DNA of 64,000 bases from Cohnella abietis (lineage in GTDB: Bacteria; Bacillota; Bacilli; Paenibacillales; Paenibacillaceae), in NCBI RefSeq assembly GCF_004295585.1, contig NZ_AP019400.1:5425501-5489500 (forward strand), read 5' to 3'. Under the pieces are notes generated by a model. That model was not told where the DNA came from, did not search any database, and was given only the letters and a program-made list of their open reading frames with translations. Below, piece after piece: positions 1 to 8,207 of this stretch (positions are counted from its first letter, which is position 1; each line of letters opens with the position of its first letter). The position numbers and the translations under genes are program-made.

Positions 1-23
1 TCGGCGACTCAATCGATCATCTG

Positions 24-1718
24 CTAGCTGCTGTTCCGACATCGTTCAATCACATCCTCAACCGTTACTCCATCGCTCCATATGTGGCGTACCATGCGAT
101 TGGCCGCAGTCGTATAAAAGCTGTTTCCGGAGAAAAACTTTTTCGTTGTATTCGAGGTAATAATGCTTCCATCGAAGAACATCGCACAAACCTCTCCATA
201 CATCGCACAAAATTCAATATCATGTGAAACCATAACAATTGTAACACCATCTGCATTCAGCTTCTTCAGAAAATCAGCCAGCTTTTTCTTAAAAAAACCA
301 TCAAGACCTTTGGTTGGCTCATCGAGTAGTAATATCCTCGGCTCTAGTAACAATACCTTAGCAAGTGCAGCCCGTTGCTGCTCTCCCCCGCTCAAGTCAT
401 AAGGATGCATGGAAAGTAAATGCTCAAGCTCTGCAAACTTAACGATGGCTTCGATCTTTTCCGCTTTTTCTTCCTTCGTTAGGCTTGTATGAGATAGCAT
501 TTCATATAAATCCAGTTCTACTGTTTTTTTCACAAATAAGGTTTGCGGGTTTTGCGGGAGTATTCCTAGGTTATTAGTGAACAGCTCTTTCGAGCTCATC
601 TTAGCCGGATTTTTCCCACCTATTAGAACCTTCCCTCTGTAGGGCTGAAGGATACCGCTAATAAGCGATAAGGTCGATGTCTTACCTGTCCCATTGCCCC
701 CAACGATACAATAAAATTGTCCCTCTCTCACTTCAAAAGACAAATCTTTAATGATATCGGGCCCGTTCTTTTCGTACTTAAACCATACTTCTTTAAACTT
801 AAGCGCAATTGGGCTCGTTGAATCTCGACTTGAAGAATCAGAGCTTATCTTAACCTCTGGAGAAGCTGTAGCTGCTGCAGCCTTTCTTTGACTAAGAAAG
901 GCATTAAGCCATTGTCGTCCTTCTTTCACCGTTAGAGGAGAGGGCAGATCAGTGTCTACTCCTGCATGTATCTGCATCGGCGAAGGCATCGAATAAAACA
1001 TCGGATGGTTTAACCTGCCTAAGGATTGTCCAACCTTGTCCGGGGAATCATCAGCAATAATAGCTCCTTCATCCATGACAACCAATCGATCAGAAATCGG
1101 GAGTACATCCTCCAAACGATGCTCCGTCATAATAATGGTTGTGCCCAGCTCTTGATTTATCTTTTTTATTGTCTCTAGGAAGTCGGTAGCAGCTATGGGA
1201 TCAAGCTGGGAGGTGGGCTCATCAAGTATTAATACCGAGGGATGCATAGCCATAATAGAAGCCAAATTCAGAAGCTGCTTCTGACCTCCAGACAGCTCAG
1301 TCACCTTTTTGTGGAACCAGGCTTGGATACCAAAGAAGCTAGCCATTTCTGCCACTCGAAGGCGAATGCTAGATTGGTCATAGCCTAAGCTCTCCAGTCC
1401 GAATGCCAGCTCATGCCACACCTTGTCTGTCACGATTTGATTATCAGGACTTTGAAGCACGTATCCAATTTCCGATGCCTGCGTACGTTGATCTATATCA
1501 GCTATAGGCTGACCACAGAAAAAAATATTTCCGGCGCTTTTGCCATGAGGAGTTAGAATTGTCTTGAGCTGTCTAAGCAATGTGCTTTTTCCACAGCCTG
1601 ACTTCCCGCATATCGTTACAAACTCTCCACTCTTTATCGTAAGGTTAATATGAGATAAGGTTTCTCTTTCCTTCTCAGGGAAGGTAAAGACTAAATCCTC
1701 GATTCGATATATTTCCAC
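24..1718 (-). CDS. ECF transporter ATPase, two fused ABC domains (EcfA-EcfA' type)
   Basis: The 564-residue protein carries two complete ABC ATPase domains in one chain and would energise an energy-coupling-factor vitamin or metal importer at the inner face of the membrane. The first domain has Walker A CGKSGCGKST (residues 37-46), signature LSGGQ near 142 and Walker B VLILDEP near 162. The second has VGGNGTGKTS, LSGGEQQR and ILLLDEP. Most ECF modules use two separate ATPase genes; fused forms are known. Its start overlaps the end of the T-component gene by 28 bp, and it is the last gene of the operon before the window edge, so the substrate-binding S component is not visible and may lie further downstream. 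The family call is firm; the substrate is not determined by this protein. Confidence 0.9.
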   Translation of the reverse strand: MEIYRIEDLVFTFPEKERETLSHINLTIKSGEFVTICGKSGCGKSTLLRQLKTILTPHGKSAGNIFFCGQPIADIDQRTQASEIGYVLQSPDNQIVTDKVWHELAFGLESLGYDQSSIRLRVAEMASFFGIQAWFHKKVTELSGGQKQLLNLASIMAMHPSVLILDEPTSQLDPIAATDFLETIKKINQELGTTIIMTEHRLEDVLPISDRLVVMDEGAIIADDSPDKVGQSLGRLNHPMFYSMPSPMQIHAGVDTDLPSPLTVKEGRQWLNAFLSQRKAAAATASPEVKISSDSSSRDSTSPIALKFKEVWFKYEKNGPDIIKDLSFEVREGQFYCIVGGNGTGKTSTLSLISGILQPYRGKVLIGGKNPAKMSSKELFTNNLGILPQNPQTLFVKKTVELDLYEMLSHTSLTKEEKAEKIEAIVKFAELEHLLSMHPYDLSGGEQQRAALAKVLLLEPRILLLDEPTKGLDGFFKKKLADFLKKLNADGVTIVMVSHDIEFCAMYGEVCAMFFDGSIITSNTTKKFFSGNSFYTTAANRMVRHIWSDGVTVEDVIERCRNSS

Positions 1719-2581
1719 TTTATGGCCTCCACCCTATTGATGATCACTGGTATCATGCATAGAACAAAATAGGCAATATACACAGCCACGCTGAATGGTG
1801 TAATTTCTATCATTTTAATCGACGGGAAAAATCTTATCGTATTCTCCCCCCATGCTGCCCCTAATAGAACTATTACCATCAGCCCGATCATAATGGTGAG
1901 TACGATCTTATCCCGACTATCCAGCCGAAATATGGAGAAGCTCGTGCGTTTAGGCAGCCCGTATCCCCTTGATTTCATGGAATCAGCGGTTTCGATCGCA
2001 TTTTCTAATGCCCAGGTGGTCATAATGGACAGAATAGTAATTCCGTTTCGTGCCCTCTTGAGAATATTTCCTTGTGAAACATCCCTTCCGATACACTTCT
2101 GAGCATTGGAAATGACCTTAATCTGCGCAATATAGCGGGGTACAAAACGAAGCACCATTGAGAAAATTAAGGATAGCGCGGGGAGTATTTTGCCAAAAAT
2201 ATATATAAACTTGTCCGAGGTCATTACGACGTTATAACAGGAGAACCAGATGATTATGGTCACAAACATAAAAGCTGCCGCCACTCCGTACAAAATGGAT
2301 TCTAGAGTAATCGGATTCCCGCTTTTCAAGTAAAACAAGATCGTAACCCCAGCATGATTAAAAGCAGGGTTCATCGCAGCCATTAACAATAATAGCGGCA
2401 CCATGTAGAGCAAATTAAATTTAATAGCCCTTTTCCCTTTAAGCATAACAGAATAGGCTACAGCACTAATGAGAGCAATAGCCTGAAAAGCAGGATGCAT
2501 AAATATCATACTGAACAGCAGTACCGCAACAAAATAAACAAAATTAACGATAGGATGAAAGGTCGAGAAGCTATCCCTCAT
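1691..2581 (-). CDS. ECF transporter transmembrane T component (EcfT/CbiQ family)
   Basis: This 296-residue hydrophobic protein has five or more membrane spans and a cytoplasmic helical segment near residues 195-215 (AIETADSMKSRGYGLPKR) matching the Ala-Arg-Gly coupling motif by which EcfT engages the ATPases. It should couple ATP hydrolysis to toppling of an S component. The start ATG overlaps the stop codon of the upstream DUF4430 gene by one base, which implies translational coupling. Together with the fused ATPases downstream it makes a complete energising module except for the S protein. Confidence 0.88.
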   Translation of the reverse strand: MRDSFSTFHPIVNFVYFVAVLLFSMIFMHPAFQAIALISAVAYSVMLKGKRAIKFNLLYMVPLLLLMAAMNPAFNHAGVTILFYLKSGNPITLESILYGVAAAFMFVTIIIWFSCYNVVMTSDKFIYIFGKILPALSLIFSMVLRFVPRYIAQIKVISNAQKCIGRDVSQGNILKRARNGITILSIMTTWALENAIETADSMKSRGYGLPKRTSFSIFRLDSRDKIVLTIMIGLMVIVLLGAAWGENTIRFFPSIKMIEITPFSVAVYIAYFVLCMIPVIINRVEAIKWKYIESRI

Positions 2582-3507
2582 TATTTCTTGTCTCCCCCTG
2601 CTGTCGCGTCGCCACCTATGTCACGACCTAGATCGCAAGTGTATACCCAGTCCACGACATCGCCATCCTCAAGTATATATCGGCTACTGCCGTAGTTTGG
2701 AAACCAACCATTCACCTTAAACATCCATCCACTTAGCTCGCCACAGTCGAACTCATATATATTGTTAATACCCTCAATATAATTACTGTTGTATATGGGA
2801 GTCATTTCGAATTCCATATGTATTTTATTACTTTTCATTTCTCTGAGCAGTACATCAAACACGGATTCACCCTTGTAGAAGGTCACTTTCCGGGCTTTAT
2901 AAATAACACCATCCTCTGGCAGCACCTCTAGCTTATCCTTATTGAATATATTCAGATTGTCTAAAATCGTTTTACACGTTACAGACAATGTAACAGTCAA
3001 TTTTTCTTTTTTGTCTACCTTAACATCCTGCCATTCAACAGGTTTAGGTTTTCCAGCAGGTACGGGATCGGTAAGATATTTATCCTTTTTAGGTTCAGGA
3101 CTTGGTTCTTTAATCTCCGGCTTAGTTTGAGGTGGCTTACTCGCCTCTGGACTTTTATCTATTTTATCTGGTGCTTTACCTGTTTCTGCTGGCGTGTTTG
3201 TTGGGGCTGACTCTTTAGCTGCTTCGGTTTCTTTAGCTTCTTGAGGTTCTTGCGCTTCTTTGGTTTGTTGAGGCTCTACCGTCTCTTGAGAACTGCCTAT
3301 CTCTGGAGAGTCTTTTGTTCCTATCTCTGTTGTGCCTTCGTCTGAATTCGTTGCCGTCTGAGAAGGAACGGTCTCATTAATACTTGGTGATCCAGTACTG
3401 CTCTCCGCAACCTTTACAGGGTTTTTCTGATAATCCCCGCCCCAGAAAAATGCGATCACCAGCACAGTAACTATGAGTATAGCTGTTAGCCATTTTTTGT
3501 TATTCAT
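2581..3507 (-). CDS. Membrane-anchored DUF4430 (transcobalamin C-terminal-like) surface protein
   Basis: The chosen ATG at 3507 is preceded by AAGGTGGGAG and starts with MNNKKW and a single hydrophobic segment (about residues 5-22) that anchors the protein outside the membrane. A linker of about 130 residues rich in E, P, K, S and T follows. The C-terminal 120 residues read as the DUF4430 fold: SVFDVLLREM, then GWMFKVNGWFPNYG, then the EDGDVVDWVYTCDLG strand. This beta domain is the counterpart of the C-terminal domain of transcobalamin and intrinsic factor. It follows an SLH protein with an alpha/alpha-barrel-like repeat domain and precedes the ECF module, so it probably captures a cofactor at the cell surface. 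Cobalamin is the natural guess but not proven. An upstream in-frame start at 3543 is less likely. Confidence 0.8.
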   Translation of the reverse strand: MNNKKWLTAILIVTVLVIAFFWGGDYQKNPVKVAESSTGSPSINETVPSQTATNSDEGTTEIGTKDSPEIGSSQETVEPQQTKEAQEPQEAKETEAAKESAPTNTPAETGKAPDKIDKSPEASKPPQTKPEIKEPSPEPKKDKYLTDPVPAGKPKPVEWQDVKVDKKEKLTVTLSVTCKTILDNLNIFNKDKLEVLPEDGVIYKARKVTFYKGESVFDVLLREMKSNKIHMEFEMTPIYNSNYIEGINNIYEFDCGELSGWMFKVNGWFPNYGSSRYILEDGDVVDWVYTCDLGRDIGGDATAGGDKK

Positions 3508-3529
3508 TGCTTGCTCCCACCTTAAATAA

Positions 3530-3562
3530 CTAAGCAAGGGCACTAGAACTACCCTTGCTTAG
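3530..3562 (-). other. Intercistronic hairpin between SLH gene and DUF4430 gene
   Basis: A perfect 11-bp stem, CTAAGCAAGGG pairing with CCCTTGCTTAG around an 11-nt loop, sits between the stop of the SLH gene and the start of the DUF4430 gene. On the minus strand it is followed by TTATTTAAGG rather than a clean T-run, so it may be a leaky terminator or an RNA-stability element that keeps the surface protein more abundant than the transporter. Confidence 0.6.
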
Positions 3563-3577
3563 CTCTGTAGATTAATG

Positions 3578-5203
3578 CTACTTGACGTCCGTCATGTCAT
3601 AAAGACGAGTCTTTCCATTAATAAGTCTATCATACGCCACTAGTGCATACATAGCCTGATCTGAAGCCATAAGATCAACATCTCCCGGCTTTGCACCACC
3701 ATTGTCTGCTCCACCTTGCTTAATATGATAGAATCCTCCACCAGGTGTAGTAAAGCCTAGTAAAGCATCAACAGCAGAATGCCCGTTTTTAATAAATCTA
3801 GGGTCACGGTGCGGATCTATGCCAAGGCTGGTTAGAGCTACAATAACCTGAGCGACACTTTCAGAGTTCATGGAGTCCATGCTTGAATAACCGCCATCTG
3901 CTTTCTGTGCCTTTGACAACCAAGCAATGCCCCGATCCACAGCCGCTTTGACATTAGCATTAGATTCGTAATATGGCGTGAGGCTTTGAATAACCATTCC
4001 CGTTATATCCGGATCAGATTGTGTAGCATTACTACCTAATGTCCATCCTCCCCCATTGATCTCTCTTTTCAGAATAAAATCAATGAGCAGCTCTCTTGTC
4101 GTTTGCGTTTTTACTTCTTTTACAAGAGGGATCTCGTATTGATTACTGTCCAATGCAATAAGGGCAAAGATCGGTCCATTAATCCCTTGTTTAATGACAG
4201 TGTCGAAATCAGCCAAAGGCTCTGCTAAGTGATAGCCCGCCACATTATCGATTTTTTTACCAATCGAGGTTAACGCCAAAATAACTCTATCATATTCCGT
4301 GTATTTCACATTATGCAGCTTACCTGACTTTTCCTTAAGCGTCTTTTCTAAGTTAGCGTAGTATTTAGCATAGTACTCATTAGGAATTTTCACATCAGAG
4401 CGTGCTAAACCTAATACTGTCCACTCTCCGCCTACACTAGCTACAACCGGATCAGTAACAGCCTTCTGCAAAAAAGCAGCTGTGGCTTGAATGTATTTCT
4501 TAACCTCATTATTGACTTCTTTAGCTGGGTTTTCTTCAGATGCCTTTGTTTCATTCTTAAAGTCATAAGCTCTAGTGGCAACTACTGCCGCCATTTCTCT
4601 TGTGACCATATCCTTCGGATTAAACAGTTGATTATCGCCTAGCATAAGCTCAAAAGAAACAATGAGCTCCACATCAGCTTTAGCCCAAGCAGAAACCGAT
4701 TTAATGTCTTTAATTACAGGAGCTTGCTTAGATGACTTAATTCCAAGTGCTCTAATGATCGTTACTGCCATCTGCTCTCTAGTAATCTTGTCATTAGGAT
4801 TAAATTTATTATTAAAGCCTGTCATGATACCTTCTTTAGAAGCCACATTTACATAAGGATAGTACCAGTCTTTTTCCGCAACATCCGTAAAGCTAATAAC
4901 TTTATCTGCGCTAATATTAAGTCTTAGCATGGAGACTAGAATTTTAGTAAATTCTGCTCGCGTTATTGTACTTTTAGGATTAAACTTGTTGTTGCTTCCT
5001 TGAATAAAGCCATTCTGCGTTGACTTACTAATAGCTGTATAAGCCCAAGATGAGATGGCATCTGCATCGCTGTACAGCTTAGTCAGATCAAATTCCTTTA
5101 CTGGGGCAACTTCTGCTGCATGTGACACCGACAATTGAGTTGGAAACAGCGATAAAAACACACTTACTGCAAGAAGCCACGTTATCATTCTATTATTTTT
5201 CAT
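3578..5203 (-). CDS. SLH-anchored protein with prenyltransferase/terpene-cyclase-like alpha-alpha barrel
   Basis: The 541-residue protein starts with a signal peptide (about residues 1-30, ending near SHAAEV). Three SLH repeats follow (about 45-215; ITRAEFTKILVSMLR, ITREQMAVTIIRALG, VTREMAAVVATRAY) that bind pyruvylated secondary cell wall polymer. Residues about 235-541 form helical repeats with QW-like elements such as AIAWLSKAQKADGGYSS and GLTP/GGGF turns, typical of prenyltransferase or squalene-oxidase repeats. The same alpha/alpha fold makes the N-terminal domain of transcobalamin, and the C-terminal counterpart is encoded by the next gene. It is the first gene of the operon, behind the leader at 5253-5397. 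RBS GAAAGG lies about 12 nt before the ATG. Confidence 0.82.
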   Translation of the reverse strand: MKNNRMITWLLAVSVFLSLFPTQLSVSHAAEVAPVKEFDLTKLYSDADAISSWAYTAISKSTQNGFIQGSNNKFNPKSTITRAEFTKILVSMLRLNISADKVISFTDVAEKDWYYPYVNVASKEGIMTGFNNKFNPNDKITREQMAVTIIRALGIKSSKQAPVIKDIKSVSAWAKADVELIVSFELMLGDNQLFNPKDMVTREMAAVVATRAYDFKNETKASEENPAKEVNNEVKKYIQATAAFLQKAVTDPVVASVGGEWTVLGLARSDVKIPNEYYAKYYANLEKTLKEKSGKLHNVKYTEYDRVILALTSIGKKIDNVAGYHLAEPLADFDTVIKQGINGPIFALIALDSNQYEIPLVKEVKTQTTRELLIDFILKREINGGGWTLGSNATQSDPDITGMVIQSLTPYYESNANVKAAVDRGIAWLSKAQKADGGYSSMDSMNSESVAQVIVALTSLGIDPHRDPRFIKNGHSAVDALLGFTTPGGGFYHIKQGGADNGGAKPGDVDLMASDQAMYALVAYDRLINGKTRLYDMTDVK

Positions 5204-5252
5204 AGTATATACTACCTTTCGCTTCTCTTAGATTTTATCTGGAAAATGCAGA

Positions 5253-5287
5253 AAAACCCTCTCAACTCTAATAGTTAAGAGGGTTTT
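5253..5287 (-). terminator. Intrinsic terminator in the 5' leader (attenuator candidate)
   Basis: AAAACCCTCT pairs with AGAGGGTTTT, extended by an inner AACT/AGTT pair, and is followed on the minus strand by TTTTTC. It lies between the promoter at 5369-5397 and the SLH gene start at 5203, so every transcript from that promoter must read through it. That placement suggests premature termination control rather than gene-end termination. Confidence 0.75.
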
Positions 5288-5362
5288 AGATTAAACAGCT
5301 AAAAGTAGCATGCACTAATAAGCACCTTCCTACCCTACTTAGAGTCATGGCATTGAATTTTC
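5288..5362 (-). ncRNA. Structured 5' leader, possible unclassified riboswitch or attenuator RNA
   Basis: Between the predicted start site and the terminator the RNA can form an outer helix of AGCTA-g-AAAA (5358-5367) with TTTTAGCT (5297-5304). A GTAG/CTAC helix (5335-5338 with 5305-5308) stacks directly on it and encloses a GGTAGGAAGGTGC segment. No B12 box or other motif of a named riboswitch was recognised. The ligand is unknown; the operon content makes a corrinoid-like compound a candidate. Confidence 0.4.
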
Positions 5363-5368
5363 TAGCTC

Positions 5369-5397
5369 ATCATATCTAATTAAGTAAGGATGGTCAA
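5369..5397 (-). promoter_or_regulatory. Sigma-A promoter of the ECF/SLH operon
   Basis: On the minus strand TTGACC (5392-5397) and TATGAT (5369-5374) are separated by exactly 17 bp. Transcription would start near 5362 and give a leader of about 160 nt before the SLH gene. Confidence 0.7.
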
Positions 5398-5420
5398 TTA
5401 TATTCTGCAATGCTTCCCAT

Positions 5421-6356
5421 TTATGTGATTGAGCAAGCTAGTTCCCATGATCGACCTTCTCCAGCTTCAATGCTTGCGCATCTTCCGGTTGCAAAAGCCT
5501 CTCCTAAGTGGTCCAGATATCCCGTAGACGGCTCCAGTGCAACTTGATATTCTCCTGCCCACCCTCCTGCATTCATCCAAATTCCCGTATAAGGTAGCTG
5601 TGACGGATCATAATCGAACCTGAATGCTTCACCGGTAGACGGATCCAGCACCATACACCAGCTGCAATGAAGGTCCGGGTTCACATAAAGCTTCTGAAAA
5701 CGGTTCGTGCTCAGCGCAGGCATACTATCAAGGCTGTTAAGTTTCCCTTGCACCTCAGCTACCGGCCAATTCCAGCTGCTATCCCGCTCCCCTAGCCAGC
5801 CGGTCGACGCTACAGCTACGACAACATTATCGACGGAATCTGGCAGGATAATTTGCATTCCTTCCCGCGCCTTTAATATGGGATGTGGTGCCCAGATAAA
5901 GGGTAGAGCAAGCTTACTCTTATTCAACAATCGATAGGAGAACTGAATAGTGCTCCCGTTCAGTGAAATTCTTTTTTCCAAACTGTAAGGCCAAATGGGA
6001 CCCTCGACGGACAACACTGTCGTTTGATAATCTTCACGATATATGGACCAAGGCAGCGACCATACCTCCCCGTGATCCGGGGCATAGAGGACGCTCCCAT
6101 CATGAAGCGTTACCGTACAAGGATCAATGGTCGGAATCATTTCATCCCAACCGCAGCGATCCCAGTCTCCCCAAAAGGAGCCGTTGGTCGGACGCTGAAA
6201 GGGCCTTCCCGATGGACGATCCAGCCACTCGCGTCCAGTTTGTTTATTGATAAGCGAAATTGCTTTGCCCCCCAAAGACGGGAGAAGGGTTAGTCGAAGC
6301 CTTTCGTTCTCGATCACGTAGGTTTCAAAACCATCGAAGCAAGATGTCGTTGGCAA
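5421..6356 (-). CDS. Galactose mutarotase-like (aldose 1-epimerase superfamily) protein
   Basis: The 311-residue protein has the beta-rich mutarotase-like fold pattern: an N-terminal YVIENERLRLTLLPSLGGK with GRE, a central PFIWAPHPILKA segment carrying the conserved His region, and the late YTGIWMNAGGWAGEYQVALE region containing the catalytic-type acidic residue. No signal peptide is present, so it is cytoplasmic. It is the last gene of the operon starting at 9186 and follows the MDR dehydrogenase by 6 bp. It probably interconverts anomers or recognises the sugar oxidised by the neighbouring dehydrogenases. The substrate cannot be read from sequence. Confidence 0.75.
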   Translation of the reverse strand: MPTTSCFDGFETYVIENERLRLTLLPSLGGKAISLINKQTGREWLDRPSGRPFQRPTNGSFWGDWDRCGWDEMIPTIDPCTVTLHDGSVLYAPDHGEVWSLPWSIYREDYQTTVLSVEGPIWPYSLEKRISLNGSTIQFSYRLLNKSKLALPFIWAPHPILKAREGMQIILPDSVDNVVVAVASTGWLGERDSSWNWPVAEVQGKLNSLDSMPALSTNRFQKLYVNPDLHCSWCMVLDPSTGEAFRFDYDPSQLPYTGIWMNAGGWAGEYQVALEPSTGYLDHLGEAFATGRCASIEAGEGRSWELACSIT

Positions 6357-6362
6357 CAGCGC

Positions 6363-7394
6363 TCAGTCCTCCTTATGCCCCATTGAGAGCATGAATTTCA
6401 ATACACCACCGCCGGAATTGCTCAATAGCTTATCGAAACAGGCCTTTCCTTCGGACAGCGAGGCTGTTTCCGTCCATGATGAAATTGCAATTTTTCCCTC
6501 TGTAATCCATCTTAAAGCCGTTTCGAAATCGAGTGGCGTGTAGGCGAATGTACCGATCAGCTGGATTTCATTGCGTACAATTTCATTTATCGGCAATAAA
6601 CTTTCCGCTTCATGTAGACCGATAAACGAGACTTTACCCCCTACTCTCGTGTTTTTAACGCATAACGAACGGGTTGCTTGGACTCCTACTGCATCGATGG
6701 AAGCATCAAATCCGCCCACAGGCATTAGATTGATAAGCTCCTCATTCGTACGAACAGCAATTGCTCCCAATTCACGAGCAATGGCTAAACGGCTTTCATT
6801 GAGATCGTAAATGACTACTTGATCTACTCCGAATTGCTTTGCTGCTAGATAGGCCAATAATCCAATCGGGCCCCCACCGCAAATCAATAGCCGATCCGTT
6901 GGTTGCAGCTTTAGCTGTCGACAGGCATGTACTCCGCATGCCAATGGTTCGGCAATTGCGCCTTCTTCATAACTAACCTTATCTTCTAGTATGTAAAGAT
7001 TGCTCTCAGGTACAGCTACGTATTCTGCGAAAGCTCCTGCAATATGCGCTCCGAGCAAAAGTCGATCTGGACATAATTGCGCATAACCAGATAAACAGTA
7101 CCGGCAGCTACGGCAGGAAATCAAAGGGTTTGGAGCAACCCGGTCACCGATGGAGAAGCCTTTCACTTCCTCTCCTACACTCACGATCCGTCCAGAAAAT
7201 TCATGACCCATCACAAGTGGCGCTGTTCGGATCGAGCTTTCTCCCAAATATCCGCTTAGCTCGGAGCCGCATATTCCTACTCTCTCCACCTGAACCAACA
7301 CCTCGTTTTTGCGAGGCGTTGGCACAGCTATATTTCTTAAATTCAATTGTTTAGGACCCTCATATACTAAAGCCTGCATCATAGATAAACTCAT
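6363..7394 (-). CDS. Zinc-dependent medium-chain alcohol/polyol dehydrogenase
   Basis: The 343-residue MDR enzyme shows catalytic-zinc residues in VGICGSE and GHEFSG and a structural-zinc set CRSCRYCLSGYAQLC. Its NAD-binding Rossmann turn is CGGGPIGLLAYLAAKQFG near residue 170. It resembles the sorbitol, threonine and galactitol dehydrogenase branch and would oxidise a secondary alcohol of a sugar or polyol. It sits between the SDR gene and the mutarotase-like gene in one transcription unit that appears to be under the GntR regulator at 9262-9921. Confidence 0.85.
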   Translation of the reverse strand: MSLSMMQALVYEGPKQLNLRNIAVPTPRKNEVLVQVERVGICGSELSGYLGESSIRTAPLVMGHEFSGRIVSVGEEVKGFSIGDRVAPNPLISCRSCRYCLSGYAQLCPDRLLLGAHIAGAFAEYVAVPESNLYILEDKVSYEEGAIAEPLACGVHACRQLKLQPTDRLLICGGGPIGLLAYLAAKQFGVDQVVIYDLNESRLAIARELGAIAVRTNEELINLMPVGGFDASIDAVGVQATRSLCVKNTRVGGKVSFIGLHEAESLLPINEIVRNEIQLIGTFAYTPLDFETALRWITEGKIAISSWTETASLSEGKACFDKLLSNSGGGVLKFMLSMGHKED

Positions 7395-7433
7395 AATTCC
7401 CCTTCTTTCCCTTAGTCGGTCCGCTCACTAAAA

Positions 7434-8207
7434 TCAAAGCTGTGCTAGCATGCCACCGTCGATAACAAAGCCGGAGCCGATTATGAATTTGGCTTCATCA
7501 CTGGCCAGGAAACAGATTAATGCCGCAATCTCTTCCGGCTCACCAATACGTCCCAGTGGCTGAGCATCCTTCCAAGCCAATTTGGGTTCCGAATCCGTCT
7601 GTCCATCAAGCTTGGCCCAACGATTGAGCATCCCCGTATCCGTTGCGCCAGGAAGAACAGCATTAACTCGCACACCGTGTTCTGCAAAATCAATAGCCAT
7701 GCTTTTAGTCAATGCAAGCATTCCGCCCTTGGACGCCGAATAGGCAGCATGATTGCGAATCGTAGCGTGGGCGTGCACGGAGGCAACATTAATAAAGGCT
7801 CCGCCATTGCTTTTAATAAGATGGGGGATCGCGTACTTGCCCAAATAAAATGCACTAGACAGATTAACTCGAATCGTGTCCTCCCATTCGTCCTCCGTTA
7901 ATTCCACGACGTTCTTCAACGACTCAATTGCAGCGCTATGAACGATAATATCTAACCGGCCATATTGTCGAACAGCTTCATCAATTAGATTTCTGACACT
8001 CGCATTGCTACCGACATCAGTCTTAATATAGCGACAGCTGCCTCCAGTCTGTGCTACTCTCTCCAAAGTGCCTGCTGCTTGGGTTTCCGAACGATTGGCG
8101 ATAATGACATGTGCTCCTTCTGAAGCAAGGCGCACAGCCGTTTCACGACCTATACCGCTTCCCCCGCCCGTTACGATCGCAACCTTACCTTCAAATCGAT
8201 GAGTCAT
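7434..8207 (-). CDS. SDR-family NAD(P)-dependent oxidoreductase
   Basis: The 257-residue classical short-chain dehydrogenase has the cofactor motif TGGGSGIGRE at residues 12-21. The catalytic Ser is in NVASVHAHA and the YxxxK motif is in YSASKGG. The C-terminal IIGSGFVIDGGMLAQL is typical of glucose or gluconate dehydrogenase-like SDRs. Its start overlaps the end of the hydroxyacid dehydrogenase gene by 17 bp, so the two are translated as a coupled pair. A role in oxidising a sugar or sugar acid fits the operon; the substrate is open. Confidence 0.88.
   Translation of the reverse strand: MTHRFEGKVAIVTGGGSGIGRETAVRLASEGAHVIIANRSETQAAGTLERVAQTGGSCRYIKTDVGSNASVRNLIDEAVRQYGRLDIIVHSAAIESLKNVVELTEDEWEDTIRVNLSSAFYLGKYAIPHLIKSNGGAFINVASVHAHATIRNHAAYSASKGGMLALTKSMAIDFAEHGVRVNAVLPGATDTGMLNRWAKLDGQTDSEPKLAWKDAQPLGRIGEPEEIAALICFLASDEAKFIIGSGFVIDGGMLAQL

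Noticed and set aside
5253..5397. Cobalamin riboswitch
   Set aside because: The conserved B12 box (GCCACTG-like) and other core elements are absent from the leader.
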